DNA from: JBBATK01 sp044228685
Lineage (GTDB): Bacteria; Bacteroidota; Ignavibacteria; Kapaibacteriales; NICIL-2
Assembly: GCA_044228685.1 (NCBI GenBank)
Contig: JBGAUL010000005.1
Coordinates: 62,001-126,000, forward strand
Reading direction: 5' to 3'
DNA: 64,000 bases
Under the pieces are notes generated by a model, which did no database searches, was not told where the DNA came from, and saw only the letters and a list, made by a program, of their open reading frames with translations. Of this stretch, positions 16,856 to 25,826 are shown one piece after another; position 1 is the stretch's first letter, and every line of letters begins with the position of its first letter. Both the position numbers and the translations under genes were made by a program.

Positions 16856-16879
16856 TGGGCGCTGAGGGATTTGAACCCC
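16856..16879 (-). other. att site: 3' end of a tRNA gene (T-loop and acceptor strand)
   Basis: The minus strand reads GGGG-TTCAAAT-CCCTC-AGCGCCC-A: T-stem, canonical T-loop, the 3' acceptor strand and discriminator base. The first T-stem pair already fails (U against C), and no D-arm or anticodon arm follows upstream (above 16880). It is therefore a tRNA 3' fragment, not a tRNA gene. Being followed by a terminator and next to an integrase, it is best read as the displaced tRNA end at the left boundary of an integrated element. The tRNA type cannot be told. Confidence 0.7.
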
Positions 16880-16984
16880 AAAAAAACGCATGTATTTCTT
16901 AACATTTCCAGATGTTTGTAGGCGTTACTTTCTAGGAACTTAGCAGAAAATTGCGTTTCTGTATGTTTCCTGGTATTTCGGAAA

Positions 16985-17015
16985 AACGTCCGTGAAACGT
17001 CCGTGGAACGTCCGT
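16985..17015 (+). repeat. Three direct repeats AACGTCCGT, 11-bp period (putative integrase arm sites)
   Basis: AACGTCCGT occurs at 16985-16993, 16996-17004 and 17007-17015, exactly one helical turn apart, between the att-like tRNA end and the integrase start. Direct repeats so placed are the usual arm-type binding sites of tyrosine recombinases. Two related units with the same 11-bp spacing are at 63857-63876. Confidence 0.65.
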
Positions 17016-17032
17016 AGGATTTTGGAGGAGAT

Positions 17033-18145
17033 ATGGCAGCGTCGAGAACTACATTGATCAAAGCAGGCGGTGTTGCCTTGCGCAAAGTCAGGAATCAGTC
17101 CGGAAGCTTTTCGTTGCTTCTGGACATAAACCGTGGCGGATTTCGCGCTCGGGAATACTTGGGCAAGGATTTCCTGTTAACCGGTGATCGTGACGCGGAC
17201 GCTCACAAAGTGAAGCTGGCTAAAATGATAGCTACTCAAAGGGCGACTGAACTGCGCGACGAAATGTATGGCTTGAAATCGGTCACTAAGCGAAAGTCGG
17301 ACTTCATGGCATTCTTCGCCAACCTGTTGATTGAGAAGACCACAGAGTCAAAAGTCGACGAGTCCCTCAAAACAGACAAGCGCCGCAGAGGCAAAGCATG
17401 GATCAACACGTATAAGAAGTTAAAAGCATACCTTAGAGGAAAACCGATCGCTTTTGCTGCAATCAGCAGTGAGTTCGTAACAGGTTTTCGCGATTACTTG
17501 TTGAGAGAGTTGAAGCCGAATTCTGCTCGAACCTACTACGGAAACTTCGTTGCAGCACTCAACATCGCCGTGCAACGGAAGATTATCATCAGGAATCCGG
17601 CAGATACCGTAAAAGGAATTCCATCACATGAGACGGTAAGAGATTTCTTGACGCGCCAGGAACTGCAGTTGCTTGATGAAACACCGTGTGAAATAGACGA
17701 AGTCAAAAAGGCATTTCTCTTCTGTTGCTACTGTGGGTTACGCTTGAGTGACGTGAAAGCACTGATGTGGTCGCAGGTACGTCCAGAAGGAGTTCAGTTA
17801 ATTCAAAGGAAAACGAAGAATCCAATTTATCTGCCTCTGAATGCTAGTGCTCGAAGATATCTGGGAAAAAGAGCTAACTCGAGAGATAAGGTATTCGATC
17901 TTCCGGAGAATGACGAGCGGATTCGTCGTCACTTGAAGAAGTGGGTAAAAAAAGCCGGAATTGACAAGAACATCTCCTTTCACAATTCTCGCCACACATT
18001 CGGAACACTATTAGTTTCGGCGGACGTATCCATCTATACTATACAAAAGTTGCTTGGTCATACGAAACTCGAGCACACTGAGATATATGCAAAAATGGTA
18101 TCAAGTGTTAAGCAGGATGCCGTAGACAAGTTGGATAAAATCTAA
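17033..18145 (+). CDS. Tyrosine recombinase/integrase (Bacteroidota type)
   Basis: 370 aa. The N-terminal arm-binding region covers residues 1-95 (LRKVRNQSGSFSLLLDINRG), the SAM-like core-binding domain about 95-195 (KAYLRGKPIAFAAISSEFV), and the catalytic domain 200-370. The recombinase residues are present: Arg237 (CGLRLSD), Lys in RKTKNPIY, His317 and Arg320 (HNSRHTFG), His343 (LGHTKLEHT) and nucleophile Tyr352 (TEIYAKM). The enzyme should integrate and excise a mobile element by strand exchange at the adjacent tRNA-end att site. The ATG at 17033 has a strong GGAGGAG ribosome site. The gene reads away from the att site, as in genomic islands; no excisionase was found next to it. Confidence 0.95.
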   Translation: MAASRTTLIKAGGVALRKVRNQSGSFSLLLDINRGGFRAREYLGKDFLLTGDRDADAHKVKLAKMIATQRATELRDEMYGLKSVTKRKSDFMAFFANLLIEKTTESKVDESLKTDKRRRGKAWINTYKKLKAYLRGKPIAFAAISSEFVTGFRDYLLRELKPNSARTYYGNFVAALNIAVQRKIIIRNPADTVKGIPSHETVRDFLTRQELQLLDETPCEIDEVKKAFLFCCYCGLRLSDVKALMWSQVRPEGVQLIQRKTKNPIYLPLNASARRYLGKRANSRDKVFDLPENDERIRRHLKKWVKKAGIDKNISFHNSRHTFGTLLVSADVSIYTIQKLLGHTKLEHTEIYAKMVSSVKQDAVDKLDKI

Positions 18146-19055
18146 ACTGATACGACCAAGTAAATGCGGCTATAATTTATTCGTACTTGCGGCTTCCAAA
18201 TCTCTTTCTATTAGCTCACCACTCATTTATAGAGCTTTGCTACCTCCTAAACCAATTCTAGTACTTAGCTAGCGGCGGACCACCTTCGGGCCTCGTTTCT
18301 GCAGATGATCTAAACCCCTCAGCGACATTCTGCCATCACACGAACCCCAAATATGCATTCATGGCTGGACTCTGAAATCCACGGACACTGGTCGCTCTGC
18401 TCCAGCAAAGGATGGTCATTTTAATCGACGTATAGGCTCGAATATCGCAGGTACAATCGACATCAGACGCTTTCAACTCGCACCGAATATTTCCAAACCG
18501 CATTTAACTCTCATTTTCCTGAAGCTGTTGCTACGACGATTATCAGTAGCCACAGTTTCTCTGACCTCTGTTAAAATTTATTTAGATGCCATCGCACCAT
18601 CAGTGGATGTTACGCTTGTCGTGTAACGTTTGCCTCATTTATGTTTGCTTATCACCAACTTGGGTTAACCGATCTGGCTAACGGCTGTTTGGGACAAAGA
18701 AACTGTATCCGGTCCGAAATGAATTCCATGTCCAGCGACAATTGAAGGCTAAAACATTTTCGCGAACCAGACAAAGCGGGCGAGACCCGCAAGGGAACAG
18801 CCTGTCAGTATTAGCATAATCGCAGTATTTATTATGTTCTTTTCCGAGACTATGTCGAGGATGCGGGCTTTACCCAAATCCATTCGATTCAAGAACATTT
18901 CTTGTTATATTTGCGAGTCACTACGGTGTATTTGGTTGTATTGGCGGACACGAATTGACATAGAAGATTAATGCGGCGAGAGATCTAGATCTTGACCTGA
19001 TCATATGTGTGCTGCTTAAAGTCAACCGTCATCGAAAAATAATTCTCAGTACCCC
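18146..19055. other. Intergenic region, probably decayed sequence
   Basis: 910 bp without a credible gene. A short plus-strand stretch at about 18836-18949 reads DYVEDAGFTQIHSIQEHF then LLYLRVTTVYLVVLADTN-stop, which resembles the C-terminal tail of a SAM-dependent methyltransferase; the rest of such a gene was not found. Nothing else was recognised. Confidence 0.35.
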
Positions 19056-19508
19056 ATGCTTTACCAAGTCCTCAAGTTGATTCACATCTTAAGTGCCACA
19101 CTGATGATTGGCACAGGGTTAGGTAGTGCCTTCTTTTTGTTTCTGACTTATAAAGGTAGAAACGTTCAGAACTTAAGGCACGTCGTAAAGCTCGTCATTC
19201 GGGCCGACAAGTACTTTACCGCCCCATCGGTAATCATTCAACTTATTACCGGTATACTTTTATCCAACATTCTCGAGCTGACCTACTCTCGATGGTTTTG
19301 GATTGTCCTCAGTACAAGTCTGGTAATTTTCATTCTTTGGCTGCGGGCTGCCTTCATCCAAGTATGGCTCTCACGTCAACTCCTTCAGTCTGAAGTCTTA
19401 ACACCGGAGTTTCATCAAAACATGCGCTTGTGGATTCTACTTGGCGTGCCATCCTTTGCGCTTTCCATTTTCATTTATTACATGATGGTGTTCAAAGCCT
19501 TCCTCTAA
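19056..19508 (+). CDS. DUF2269 family integral membrane protein
   Basis: A 150-aa protein with four transmembrane helices, around residues 4-30, 55-75, 80-100 and 130-150. The N-terminal motif YQVLKLIHILSATLMIGTGL and the PSVIIQLITGILL second helix are characteristic of DUF2269. The biochemical role is unknown. One base separates its stop from the start of the SDR-DoxX gene. This neighbour pair recurs in other bacteria, suggesting the two membrane proteins work together in a redox or quinone-linked process, which is inference. Confidence 0.85.
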   Translation: MLYQVLKLIHILSATLMIGTGLGSAFFLFLTYKGRNVQNLRHVVKLVIRADKYFTAPSVIIQLITGILLSNILELTYSRWFWIVLSTSLVIFILWLRAAFIQVWLSRQLLQSEVLTPEFHQNMRLWILLGVPSFALSIFIYYMMVFKAFL

Positions 19509-19509
19509 C

Positions 19510-20691
19510 ATGAACATTCTGCTTTTGGGCGCTAGTGGTTTCATTGGCAATGCTCTTTTCCACGCATTGGTTTCCGCGCACAACGTCACGATCGCAGGTA
19601 GAAAGCCGTTGGAAGGATACAGGAAGTGGGTACATGTTGATTTTGAGCAGGCTATAGACTGGGATCACATTGTGGCTGACATCGACCTGGTCATCAACGC
19701 CGTCGGTGTCATCGACGGACCTCTCGACCTCATTCACAACGTTAGCCCTACTGCGCTAATGCATGCTTGCATAAAGCGTGGCTGTCGAATTATACAGATC
19801 TCCGCTATTGGCGCGGAGCGCGATGATGCACCGACGGACTTTCTCCGTTCAAAGCGGGCCTTCGACGAACAGCTCTGTCAATACGCTAACGCACGAATCG
19901 TGTACCCGGGTATTGTTATCGGGCGAAGGGGCGCCAGTACACGCTTCATGAAGGAACTTGCAGACATGCCAGTTGTTCCAATTTTACGAGATACTAGACC
20001 TCCTCTTATCCACATTACACAACTTGTCGAGGTTGTGATGAACATCGTGGACTCACCCGAAACATTTGAATCAAGGACTTTTGTCGTGTCGGAACCTGAG
20101 TCTCTTGAGATGCTTCTGGAAGCTCTTCGTGGTCGCCCACTTCGCTCACTCACCTTCCCGTATTGGGCTCTGCGAACTCTCTTTGCTGTTTTTCCCAGAC
20201 TAAGAATCGGGTTGCTTTCGCGAGACATGTACACGATGCTTGTCGAATTGAAGGCAGATGACTACCAAAGCTGCTGCGACGCCGCCAGTCACTGTATTCG
20301 CTCGCACGAATATGAACGTAGTATGGCAATACCTCGTTTGCTTGGCTTAGCATCTGTGTTCATCGTTTGGCTTTGGTCAGGAATAGTCAGCCTTGTCTCC
20401 TGGCATCAAAGCACAACAATTATGTCGGACATTGGTATTAGTGGCGGTCTCAGTCAAAGTCTAATCTATGCCGGTGCCATGGCCGACATATTGCTGGCAT
20501 TTTCTTTGTGCTTTCAGAGATACACAACACCTGTTCTCTGGCTGCAGGTAACGGTGATCTGCTTTTATACTCTTTTCCTTACATGTTTCGCACCTGCATA
20601 TTGGCTACACCCCTTTGGACCACTGCTGAAGAACACTAGCCTCGTTGCCCTACTGTACCTGCTGAATCGCTTAGAAGAACATCAACGATGA
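19510..20691 (+). CDS. NAD(P)-binding SDR/epimerase-like protein with DoxX-like membrane domain
   Basis: 393 aa. Residues 1-260 are an atypical short-chain dehydrogenase/epimerase Rossmann domain with the dinucleotide motif GASGFIGNAL, ADIDLVINAVGVIDGPLDLI and IQISAIGAE in place of the YxxxK site. This fits NmrA/complex I-assembly-like members that bind NAD(P) without classical catalysis. Residues 275-393 hold four transmembrane helices of DoxX-like type (LLGLASVFIVWLWSGIVSLV, YAGAMADILLAFSLCF, LVALLYLL). It is probably anchored in the inner membrane and cotranscribed with the DUF2269 gene. The substrate is unknown. Confidence 0.85.
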   Translation: MNILLLGASGFIGNALFHALVSAHNVTIAGRKPLEGYRKWVHVDFEQAIDWDHIVADIDLVINAVGVIDGPLDLIHNVSPTALMHACIKRGCRIIQISAIGAERDDAPTDFLRSKRAFDEQLCQYANARIVYPGIVIGRRGASTRFMKELADMPVVPILRDTRPPLIHITQLVEVVMNIVDSPETFESRTFVVSEPESLEMLLEALRGRPLRSLTFPYWALRTLFAVFPRLRIGLLSRDMYTMLVELKADDYQSCCDAASHCIRSHEYERSMAIPRLLGLASVFIVWLWSGIVSLVSWHQSTTIMSDIGISGGLSQSLIYAGAMADILLAFSLCFQRYTTPVLWLQVTVICFYTLFLTCFAPAYWLHPFGPLLKNTSLVALLYLLNRLEEHQR

Positions 20692-21244
20692 CAAGTTTGA
20701 CTTCTATTCGATCGTAGACACAGATGAAAATGACTAACTGAATACGCTGCTCTAACTGATACACACTCGTTGTTCGAGAATCGAAGAATTTGTCCGGAAT
20801 AGTGAGTTCTTCGAGCGCCGCGACTGCGTCAGTCGGAGCGATACTTCCAATCTTAGCCCAAGCACGCGATACGCTCTCGTCTTGAGCTAATGAAAGATGC
20901 AACGCAAACATCATTGAACAACCTCCAGCGTATCATAAACGCGACTGCTCTATGTAAGACGAATGCGAGTGCAACAATTACTAACTCAACGATCCGGACA
21001 ATTAGATCGAGAGCGCAGGGGATCCATTCTGCGAAGTGGTTTCGATTCTCGATATCATTTCACTGGGACCGGTTAGACAAGTAGCAAAGTGGGTGGCATT
21101 CTAACCCACTCGATTCCCTGAAGACCTAAGTTATCTGACGGTTGTTATACAGCTGGTTGCAGATCATTTTGAACGTCTTTGCTACTGGAATTTGCCTCAT
21201 TATCGATTGCCATTTATTGTGATTGCATCTATCTCTCCGTCGAT
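20692..21244. other. Intergenic region with ISL3 remnant
   Basis: Between the SDR gene and the convergent 908-aa gene. It contains the ISL3 tail described separately and, at 20779-20842, a block similar to 16460-16525. A 92-codon minus frame (20636-20914) overlaps the SDR gene and is not considered a gene. Confidence 0.5.
20878..21127 (+). pseudogene. C-terminal fragment of an ISL3-family transposase with terminal repeat
   Basis: The plus strand reads LNNLQRIINATALCKTNASA, then RTIRSRAQGIHSAKWFRFSI and SFHWDRLDK. This aligns with the end of the ISL3 copy at 24.4-25.7 kb (GIINAIVLCKTNAKAESVNS, RFRTSILFH). The terminal repeat CGATTCCCTGAAGACC ends it near 21127. The N-terminal three quarters are missing, so it is inactive. 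Confidence 0.7.
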
Positions 21245-23971
21245 CTAACGCACTATTGCGAGCGTTCCTGTACAGTGTGTACCTCTGCTGATGTAATCAA
21301 AAAAGTATATGCCTCGAGATAATCCTTTAACGTCAATCGTTGCTTCAGATTTACGGATAACCGCTCTCCCCAGAGCATCGTAAATGGTGAAAACGAATCT
21401 GTCACTGTGCAGACCAGATAAAACGAGAACGTCGGACGCTGGCTGAGGTTGAATTCGAATCTCATTCGACTCATTATTGCCACTCACGAAAACATCAGTT
21501 GAAGTAGTAAATGACCATATGTCTGACCATTCACCTACCCCTAATTTTCCTATGGCACGTACATGCCAGAAATATTTGGTTGCCGCATGTAGGGTCGGAA
21601 TATCAATCAAAGTATCAACTACTGCCGAATCGCGAAAAACTACCGACTGCATCAGCGAGTCTCCGAATTCCAGCTCATAACGCTCAGCATTGTCATCACT
21701 TATCCAATGTAGCGTCGGCTTAAATAATACATCTTTTGCATTATTAGGGGGCAACAACAACGAAAGCTTAGCAGGGACTGCAGTCACCGTTCTGAATTTC
21801 CACACCGGTGACCAATCAGAAAGAAAGTTCTTGTGAATAGAACGGACTCTCCACGAGTATTCTCTGTTCCGACGTAATTTATTGAGCACTATCGTTTGCT
21901 TCTTCAGACTTGAATCATTAACAATCAAGCTCTGCATATCATTTGTCGTTGAGAGCTGAAAGTGAAACTGTCTTGCGGATACTGCTGTGTCCCAGTTGAA
22001 TATGACTCGACTATCAGAAACATCAGAACTATCATACGCTGGGGTGAGGAGTTGTGGAGGATAGATGTCTAGAGTGTTTCTATTCGTTTTGTAAACACCA
22101 TGTCCACTCGTCCCTGCGAAAAGAAACCCAGATGTATCGGCTACCAAAGCAGTTGCTCCCACGGTAGGCAAACTGTCACCATACACAGCCCAGTTGCCAT
22201 CCGGCTTCCACATACGATAGACACCTTTATTGTTAACGCTGAACAACTGTGATAAGGCATTTGTTTGCAGGTGATACACCGTTTGTGGTGTGTTGCCAGT
22301 TAGGTTATCGACTTTTACAGGGGTCAATTGGTCGTTTATCCCGGTAATTCCAACTGAACTTATACAGTATAGCTTATTATCTGCGTCCTGAATAAACTCA
22401 CGAGTGGGTATTGCCTGCATATTTCCCAGCTCAGTGTTGTTCCAGTTTTTCATTCCATTGGCAGATGACCAGTACGTGTTTGTATTACCCTTACACCACC
22501 TCTTTGTTATCTTGTTGTAGTAAATACTTTCCGAATAGATTTTCAGATTGAGCGAGTCCGCGTTATGTATTGGACTCCACGTGCCACCACTATTTACGCT
22601 GAGATACATCCCGTCAGATATTGTTGCAACGACCAGACTATCATTAGCCCCAATGGCGATGTCATTGAATTCTTGTACTTCGGATGTGCCGTTGAAAACA
22701 GATACTTTGTTCCATTTTAATACATCAATTCGGCTCTTGTATAATCCATGCCAGGTCAAAGCATATAAGTCTCCCTTGGACGACTGCACGATTTTGAAGA
22801 CGAAGTAATCGTCAAGCCCATCTGAACACCTAATCCATGATGTGCCATCGTCCGTCGTATTGTACATACCGGAGCCAGTGACGACAAAGATTCTTTTCTT
22901 AATTGCATCGAAGTAGCAATAGTACACGTATGGATCCGAAAGACCGCGAGAGCTGCCGATCCATGTCTTACCCAAGTCTGTAGAGCGATAAATACCTCCG
23001 CCAGCCGTACCCGCATAGATGCTACCATCGCTGTGTTTCATCATGCAGCTAATGAACTGATACTGCAAGCCCTTATGAGTAAAGGAGCTTTGTTGACCAC
23101 CTAAAGAATCAAAGATCGTAGTTCTAAGCCCCAGATCGTAGGCAGAATTGATGATAGTAGAGTCGCTTAACACGACGAACGCATTCGTAAGTGAGTACGG
23201 TCCGGGAATGCTCATTCCCTCACGCACCAGAGAAGCAACAATATGGTAGCCAAAAAAACTGTTGATCATAGAGGTATTTACAAACCCCGTGCTTAGATCG
23301 CGGTATACATTGCGACCAAATACAACAAAATTGGAGCTATCTGAAGCGATAAGGTTGTGCGACGATACGTCGTTCAACCGTTGCCAAGTCAATCCGTTAT
23401 CCGTGGATTGATAATCCCCTGTTCCTATAGATGCTATGATCTTGTTGTTGCGTCCAAATGCAATTGTACCTCTTTCTTTAACTTTTTCTGAATCCTGATG
23501 TGGGATGTTTCTCGCGTAAGGTTTCCAAGTATTACCGCTATCGCTGCTAACATGCAAGGCACCTAATGATCCGGCAAATAGGCGTCCGTCTTTGTGTGCG
23601 TATAGGAAGGAGACATCAGAGGGAGTTATTGATCCGGTTACATTAGTCCAACTATCCCCATTATTCAACGTACGGTAAACAGCGTTCTTCGTAGCCGCGT
23701 AAACAACCCCTCGAGAACTCGCCATGCTTAAAATATTGAGACTGCCAAGCCCAGTGTTCCCACGAGTCCACGATTGCCCTTTATCTGATGATCGGTACGC
23801 ACCAAACGGGGTTCCAACAAGAATGGCTCCACTTGCCCCCTCGGTCATACAAATCGTACTCGTGCCTTCAAGTTGGTCGTTAGTAATATTGTGCCAAACG
23901 ACCGGGGACACGCCATTACTTGGCACTTCATAACTAGTTAAAAGAAATATCAACATTATTCTTTTTATCAT
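21245..23971 (-). CDS. Secreted Asp-box propeller protein with two Fn3-like modules and T9SS-like tail
   Basis: 908 aa. A short signal peptide (MIKRIMLIFLLTSYE) is followed by a long region of Asp-box motifs: SSDKGQSWTRG, TLNNGDSWTNV, SSDSGNTWKPY, STDNGLTWQRL, STDLGKTWIG, TTDDGTSWIRC, SVNSGGTWSP. They probably form one or two sialidase/Vps10-like propellers (residues 25-640). Two fibronectin-like modules follow (RVIFNWDTAVSARQFHFQLS, KPTLHWISDDNAERYELEF). The last 80 residues are a T9SS sorting-like domain (IRIQPQPASDVLVLSG, IYDALGRAVIRKS, VKGLSRGIYFFDY). Likely a surface or secreted protein of unknown role. It shares architecture with the 691-aa protein at 7.7 kb. Confidence 0.85.
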   Translation of the reverse strand: MIKRIMLIFLLTSYEVPSNGVSPVVWHNITNDQLEGTSTICMTEGASGAILVGTPFGAYRSSDKGQSWTRGNTGLGSLNILSMASSRGVVYAATKNAVYRTLNNGDSWTNVTGSITPSDVSFLYAHKDGRLFAGSLGALHVSSDSGNTWKPYARNIPHQDSEKVKERGTIAFGRNNKIIASIGTGDYQSTDNGLTWQRLNDVSSHNLIASDSSNFVVFGRNVYRDLSTGFVNTSMINSFFGYHIVASLVREGMSIPGPYSLTNAFVVLSDSTIINSAYDLGLRTTIFDSLGGQQSSFTHKGLQYQFISCMMKHSDGSIYAGTAGGGIYRSTDLGKTWIGSSRGLSDPYVYYCYFDAIKKRIFVVTGSGMYNTTDDGTSWIRCSDGLDDYFVFKIVQSSKGDLYALTWHGLYKSRIDVLKWNKVSVFNGTSEVQEFNDIAIGANDSLVVATISDGMYLSVNSGGTWSPIHNADSLNLKIYSESIYYNKITKRWCKGNTNTYWSSANGMKNWNNTELGNMQAIPTREFIQDADNKLYCISSVGITGINDQLTPVKVDNLTGNTPQTVYHLQTNALSQLFSVNNKGVYRMWKPDGNWAVYGDSLPTVGATALVADTSGFLFAGTSGHGVYKTNRNTLDIYPPQLLTPAYDSSDVSDSRVIFNWDTAVSARQFHFQLSTTNDMQSLIVNDSSLKKQTIVLNKLRRNREYSWRVRSIHKNFLSDWSPVWKFRTVTAVPAKLSLLLPPNNAKDVLFKPTLHWISDDNAERYELEFGDSLMQSVVFRDSAVVDTLIDIPTLHAATKYFWHVRAIGKLGVGEWSDIWSFTTSTDVFVSGNNESNEIRIQPQPASDVLVLSGLHSDRFVFTIYDALGRAVIRKSEATIDVKGLSRGIYFFDYISRGTHCTGTLAIVR

Positions 23972-24418
23972 TTATTACCGTAATTATATTTTTAGTTGGA
24001 CAACTGGACATCTGTACAATTTCTGACGTACTAATAGCAACTATTCTTCACTTTCACTTTATAAAAGAGACTTTTCTTTCTACTTATATTTTACATGAGA
24101 CATCCGTATTTTCGTCTAGTGTTCTATAAGCGTGGCCACTGTATATCTACATAATTGACAATTAATGTGTATCTGTTTGGCATTACCTATGTTCAGTTGT
24201 TACTCATCTCAGATCCAAATGCTTCTTAGACTTCGGGGGTAGAATCACGAACCCAGTCTTTTTATTGTAGACGCAACTCACCTAAATGTGCTCATAATTG
24301 AAGACTCACCAGACCCTTTTGCAGATCTGCTCTGTTTATACAAACAACGTCGCAATAACATACAGCTTCTTTCTTTTGATAGCTCAGACCCAAGGTTAAT
24401 ATCTCGATCTTTAGGTTT
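23972..24418. other. Intergenic region with truncated REC-like frame
   Basis: AT-rich, without an intact gene. The plus frame from GTG 24288 reads LIIEDSPDPFADLLCLYKQ and runs into the left end of the ISL3 element at 24419. It resembles the first residues of a response-regulator receiver domain, but is too short to be sure. Confidence 0.3.
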
Positions 24419-25727
24419 GGGTCTTCAAGGAATCGAGTCGGTTACAAATGGCACTTAGTTCGGTACATATTCAATCCGCCATAGTGAAACAGTATTGAGG
24501 TTCTAAATCGCACCGCCGTGCGGAAGCTGCGTGCTCTCAATGCAATAGCCTGGATCTTTGAGTTAACGCTTTCAGCTTTTGCATTCGTCTTACAGAGCAC
24601 GATAGCGTTGATGATGCCCTAAAGATTGTTCTTTATTGCTCACGTTGCATCTTTTACTTGCTCAAGTTGCCAACGTATCGAGTAATTGTACCATACTGTC
24701 CATTGTTTGACCGCCTACGTGCGAGTTAGATAATTCCAAAGATGCTTTGCGGATCTTTGATGTGCCAGGCGCGAGCTGTCTTAAGCGTGCTTTTGGCTAG
24801 CTCTTTAGAACTTAACCACGATGCCCGGCCCATCTTTGAAGAATTATGTTGCCTTTCATATCGGGTGTTCTTCAAAGAGTCAACACCGATTTTGAGCAGT
24901 GCCTTGTGTTCTACGAGACGTACAAGATCAACGGCCATGGACAGGTACTGAGCAACATAGAATCAATCAAAGCAAATCTTTGTATCTGCCTCAGGAATCC
25001 AATCTCTTACTGCCCCGATGTTCACTGGAAACATATCAATCCAAACGCTTTCAATGGCCGATCTCACCTCAATGGTGAGGATTTCGAGAAACGTCGACGG
25101 ACGGACTTTCTTACGATCTTTTTTAACTTCGTGAACAACTCCAGTATTTTGATCTGTAATGATTGTCAGATAATGATGGCTATGCCTGTATGAGGTTTCA
25201 TCCATACAAGGGTCCTTTAGTTCAGTAACTTCGCGGCGAGCAAATCCACGTTCAACAACGCTTTTACGTATTCCACTAATTATATCCCAGCTAAGGTTCA
25301 TATTACGAGAAACTGAAGAAGCAGATGCCGCAAGCAGTCGATTGATTACCATTGATTCAAACATCGCTGAAAATCTCGAACGTGCTTCAGTCCACGGAAC
25401 AGAGAGTTGCAGGTCCCCGTGTTCTACACACTCTACTCTGGGGACGTCACACTTTACAAGCTTTGCAATCTACATCGTATCCAAGTGTCTCCACATGCGC
25501 GGATTGCTGTCGTAGCGTGCAGCTTCTCACTGCTCTTAGGACAGTGCAATGCAGCCTCATGGCCCAAATCAATAGTCATTGTCACGCTTTTATCTGCCAA
25601 GTTCAGAGCAACATCCGACACATGCCATGGAGCTGACAGTTCCAGTATCTTCGTTTAGAGTTCTGCATCTCTCATACCTCGTATTTAGCCATATTTCAAA
25701 GGCGCCTACTCCAATGTGAGGAGACCC
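24419..25727 (-). mobile_element. Decayed ISL3-family insertion sequence
   Basis: About 1.31 kb. The imperfect terminal repeats start GGGTCTTCAAGGAATCGAGT (24419, plus) and GGGTCTCCTCACATTGGAGT (25727 reading inward on minus). Flanking octamers TTAGGTTT (24411-24418) and TTTAGTTT (25728-25735) agree at six of eight positions, consistent with a decayed 8-bp target duplication, the size ISL3 elements make. The transposase is broken, so the element is immobile by itself. Confidence 0.8.
24442..25675 (-). pseudogene. ISL3 transposase, multiply disrupted
   Basis: Conserved blocks lie in order on the minus strand. N-terminal MRDAEL-stop-TKILELSAPWHV and DVALNLADKSVTMTIDL come first. The HTH/DDE part follows: NMNLSWDIISGIRKSVVERG, RREVTELKDPCMDETSYRHS, HHYLTIITDQNTGVVHEVK and SAIESVWIDMFPVNIGAV. 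The C-terminal KTARAWHIKD and GIINAIVLCKTNAKAESVNS end at TAA 24442-24444. A nonsense codon at residue 7 and several frameshifts break the gene. Zinc-finger Cys residues expected near the N-terminus are largely lost. In ISL3 elements this protein is the DDE transposase. Confidence 0.85.
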
Positions 25728-25826
25728 TTTAGTTTATTTTCTTTTACTCGCTAGGCAATTACTATTGTTTATAAAAGGTACAGGAAAGTACCGTTTCTGC
25801 TATTGTTCACATCCTTCATGAACTAT

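Noticed and set aside
16856..16879. Complete tRNA gene
   Set aside because: Only T-loop and acceptor strand are present; D-arm, anticodon arm and the 5' acceptor strand are missing.
16846..17085. 79-codon minus frame across the att site
   Set aside because: It runs through the tRNA end, arm repeats and integrase start; a chance frame.
20636..20914. 92-codon minus frame after the SDR gene
   Set aside because: It overlaps the SDR C-terminus and the ISL3 fragment; no domain is recognisable.
24230..24275. tRNA-like GGGGGTAGAATCACGAACCC
   Set aside because: On the minus strand the T-loop lacks the invariant A58, and no cloverleaf can be drawn.
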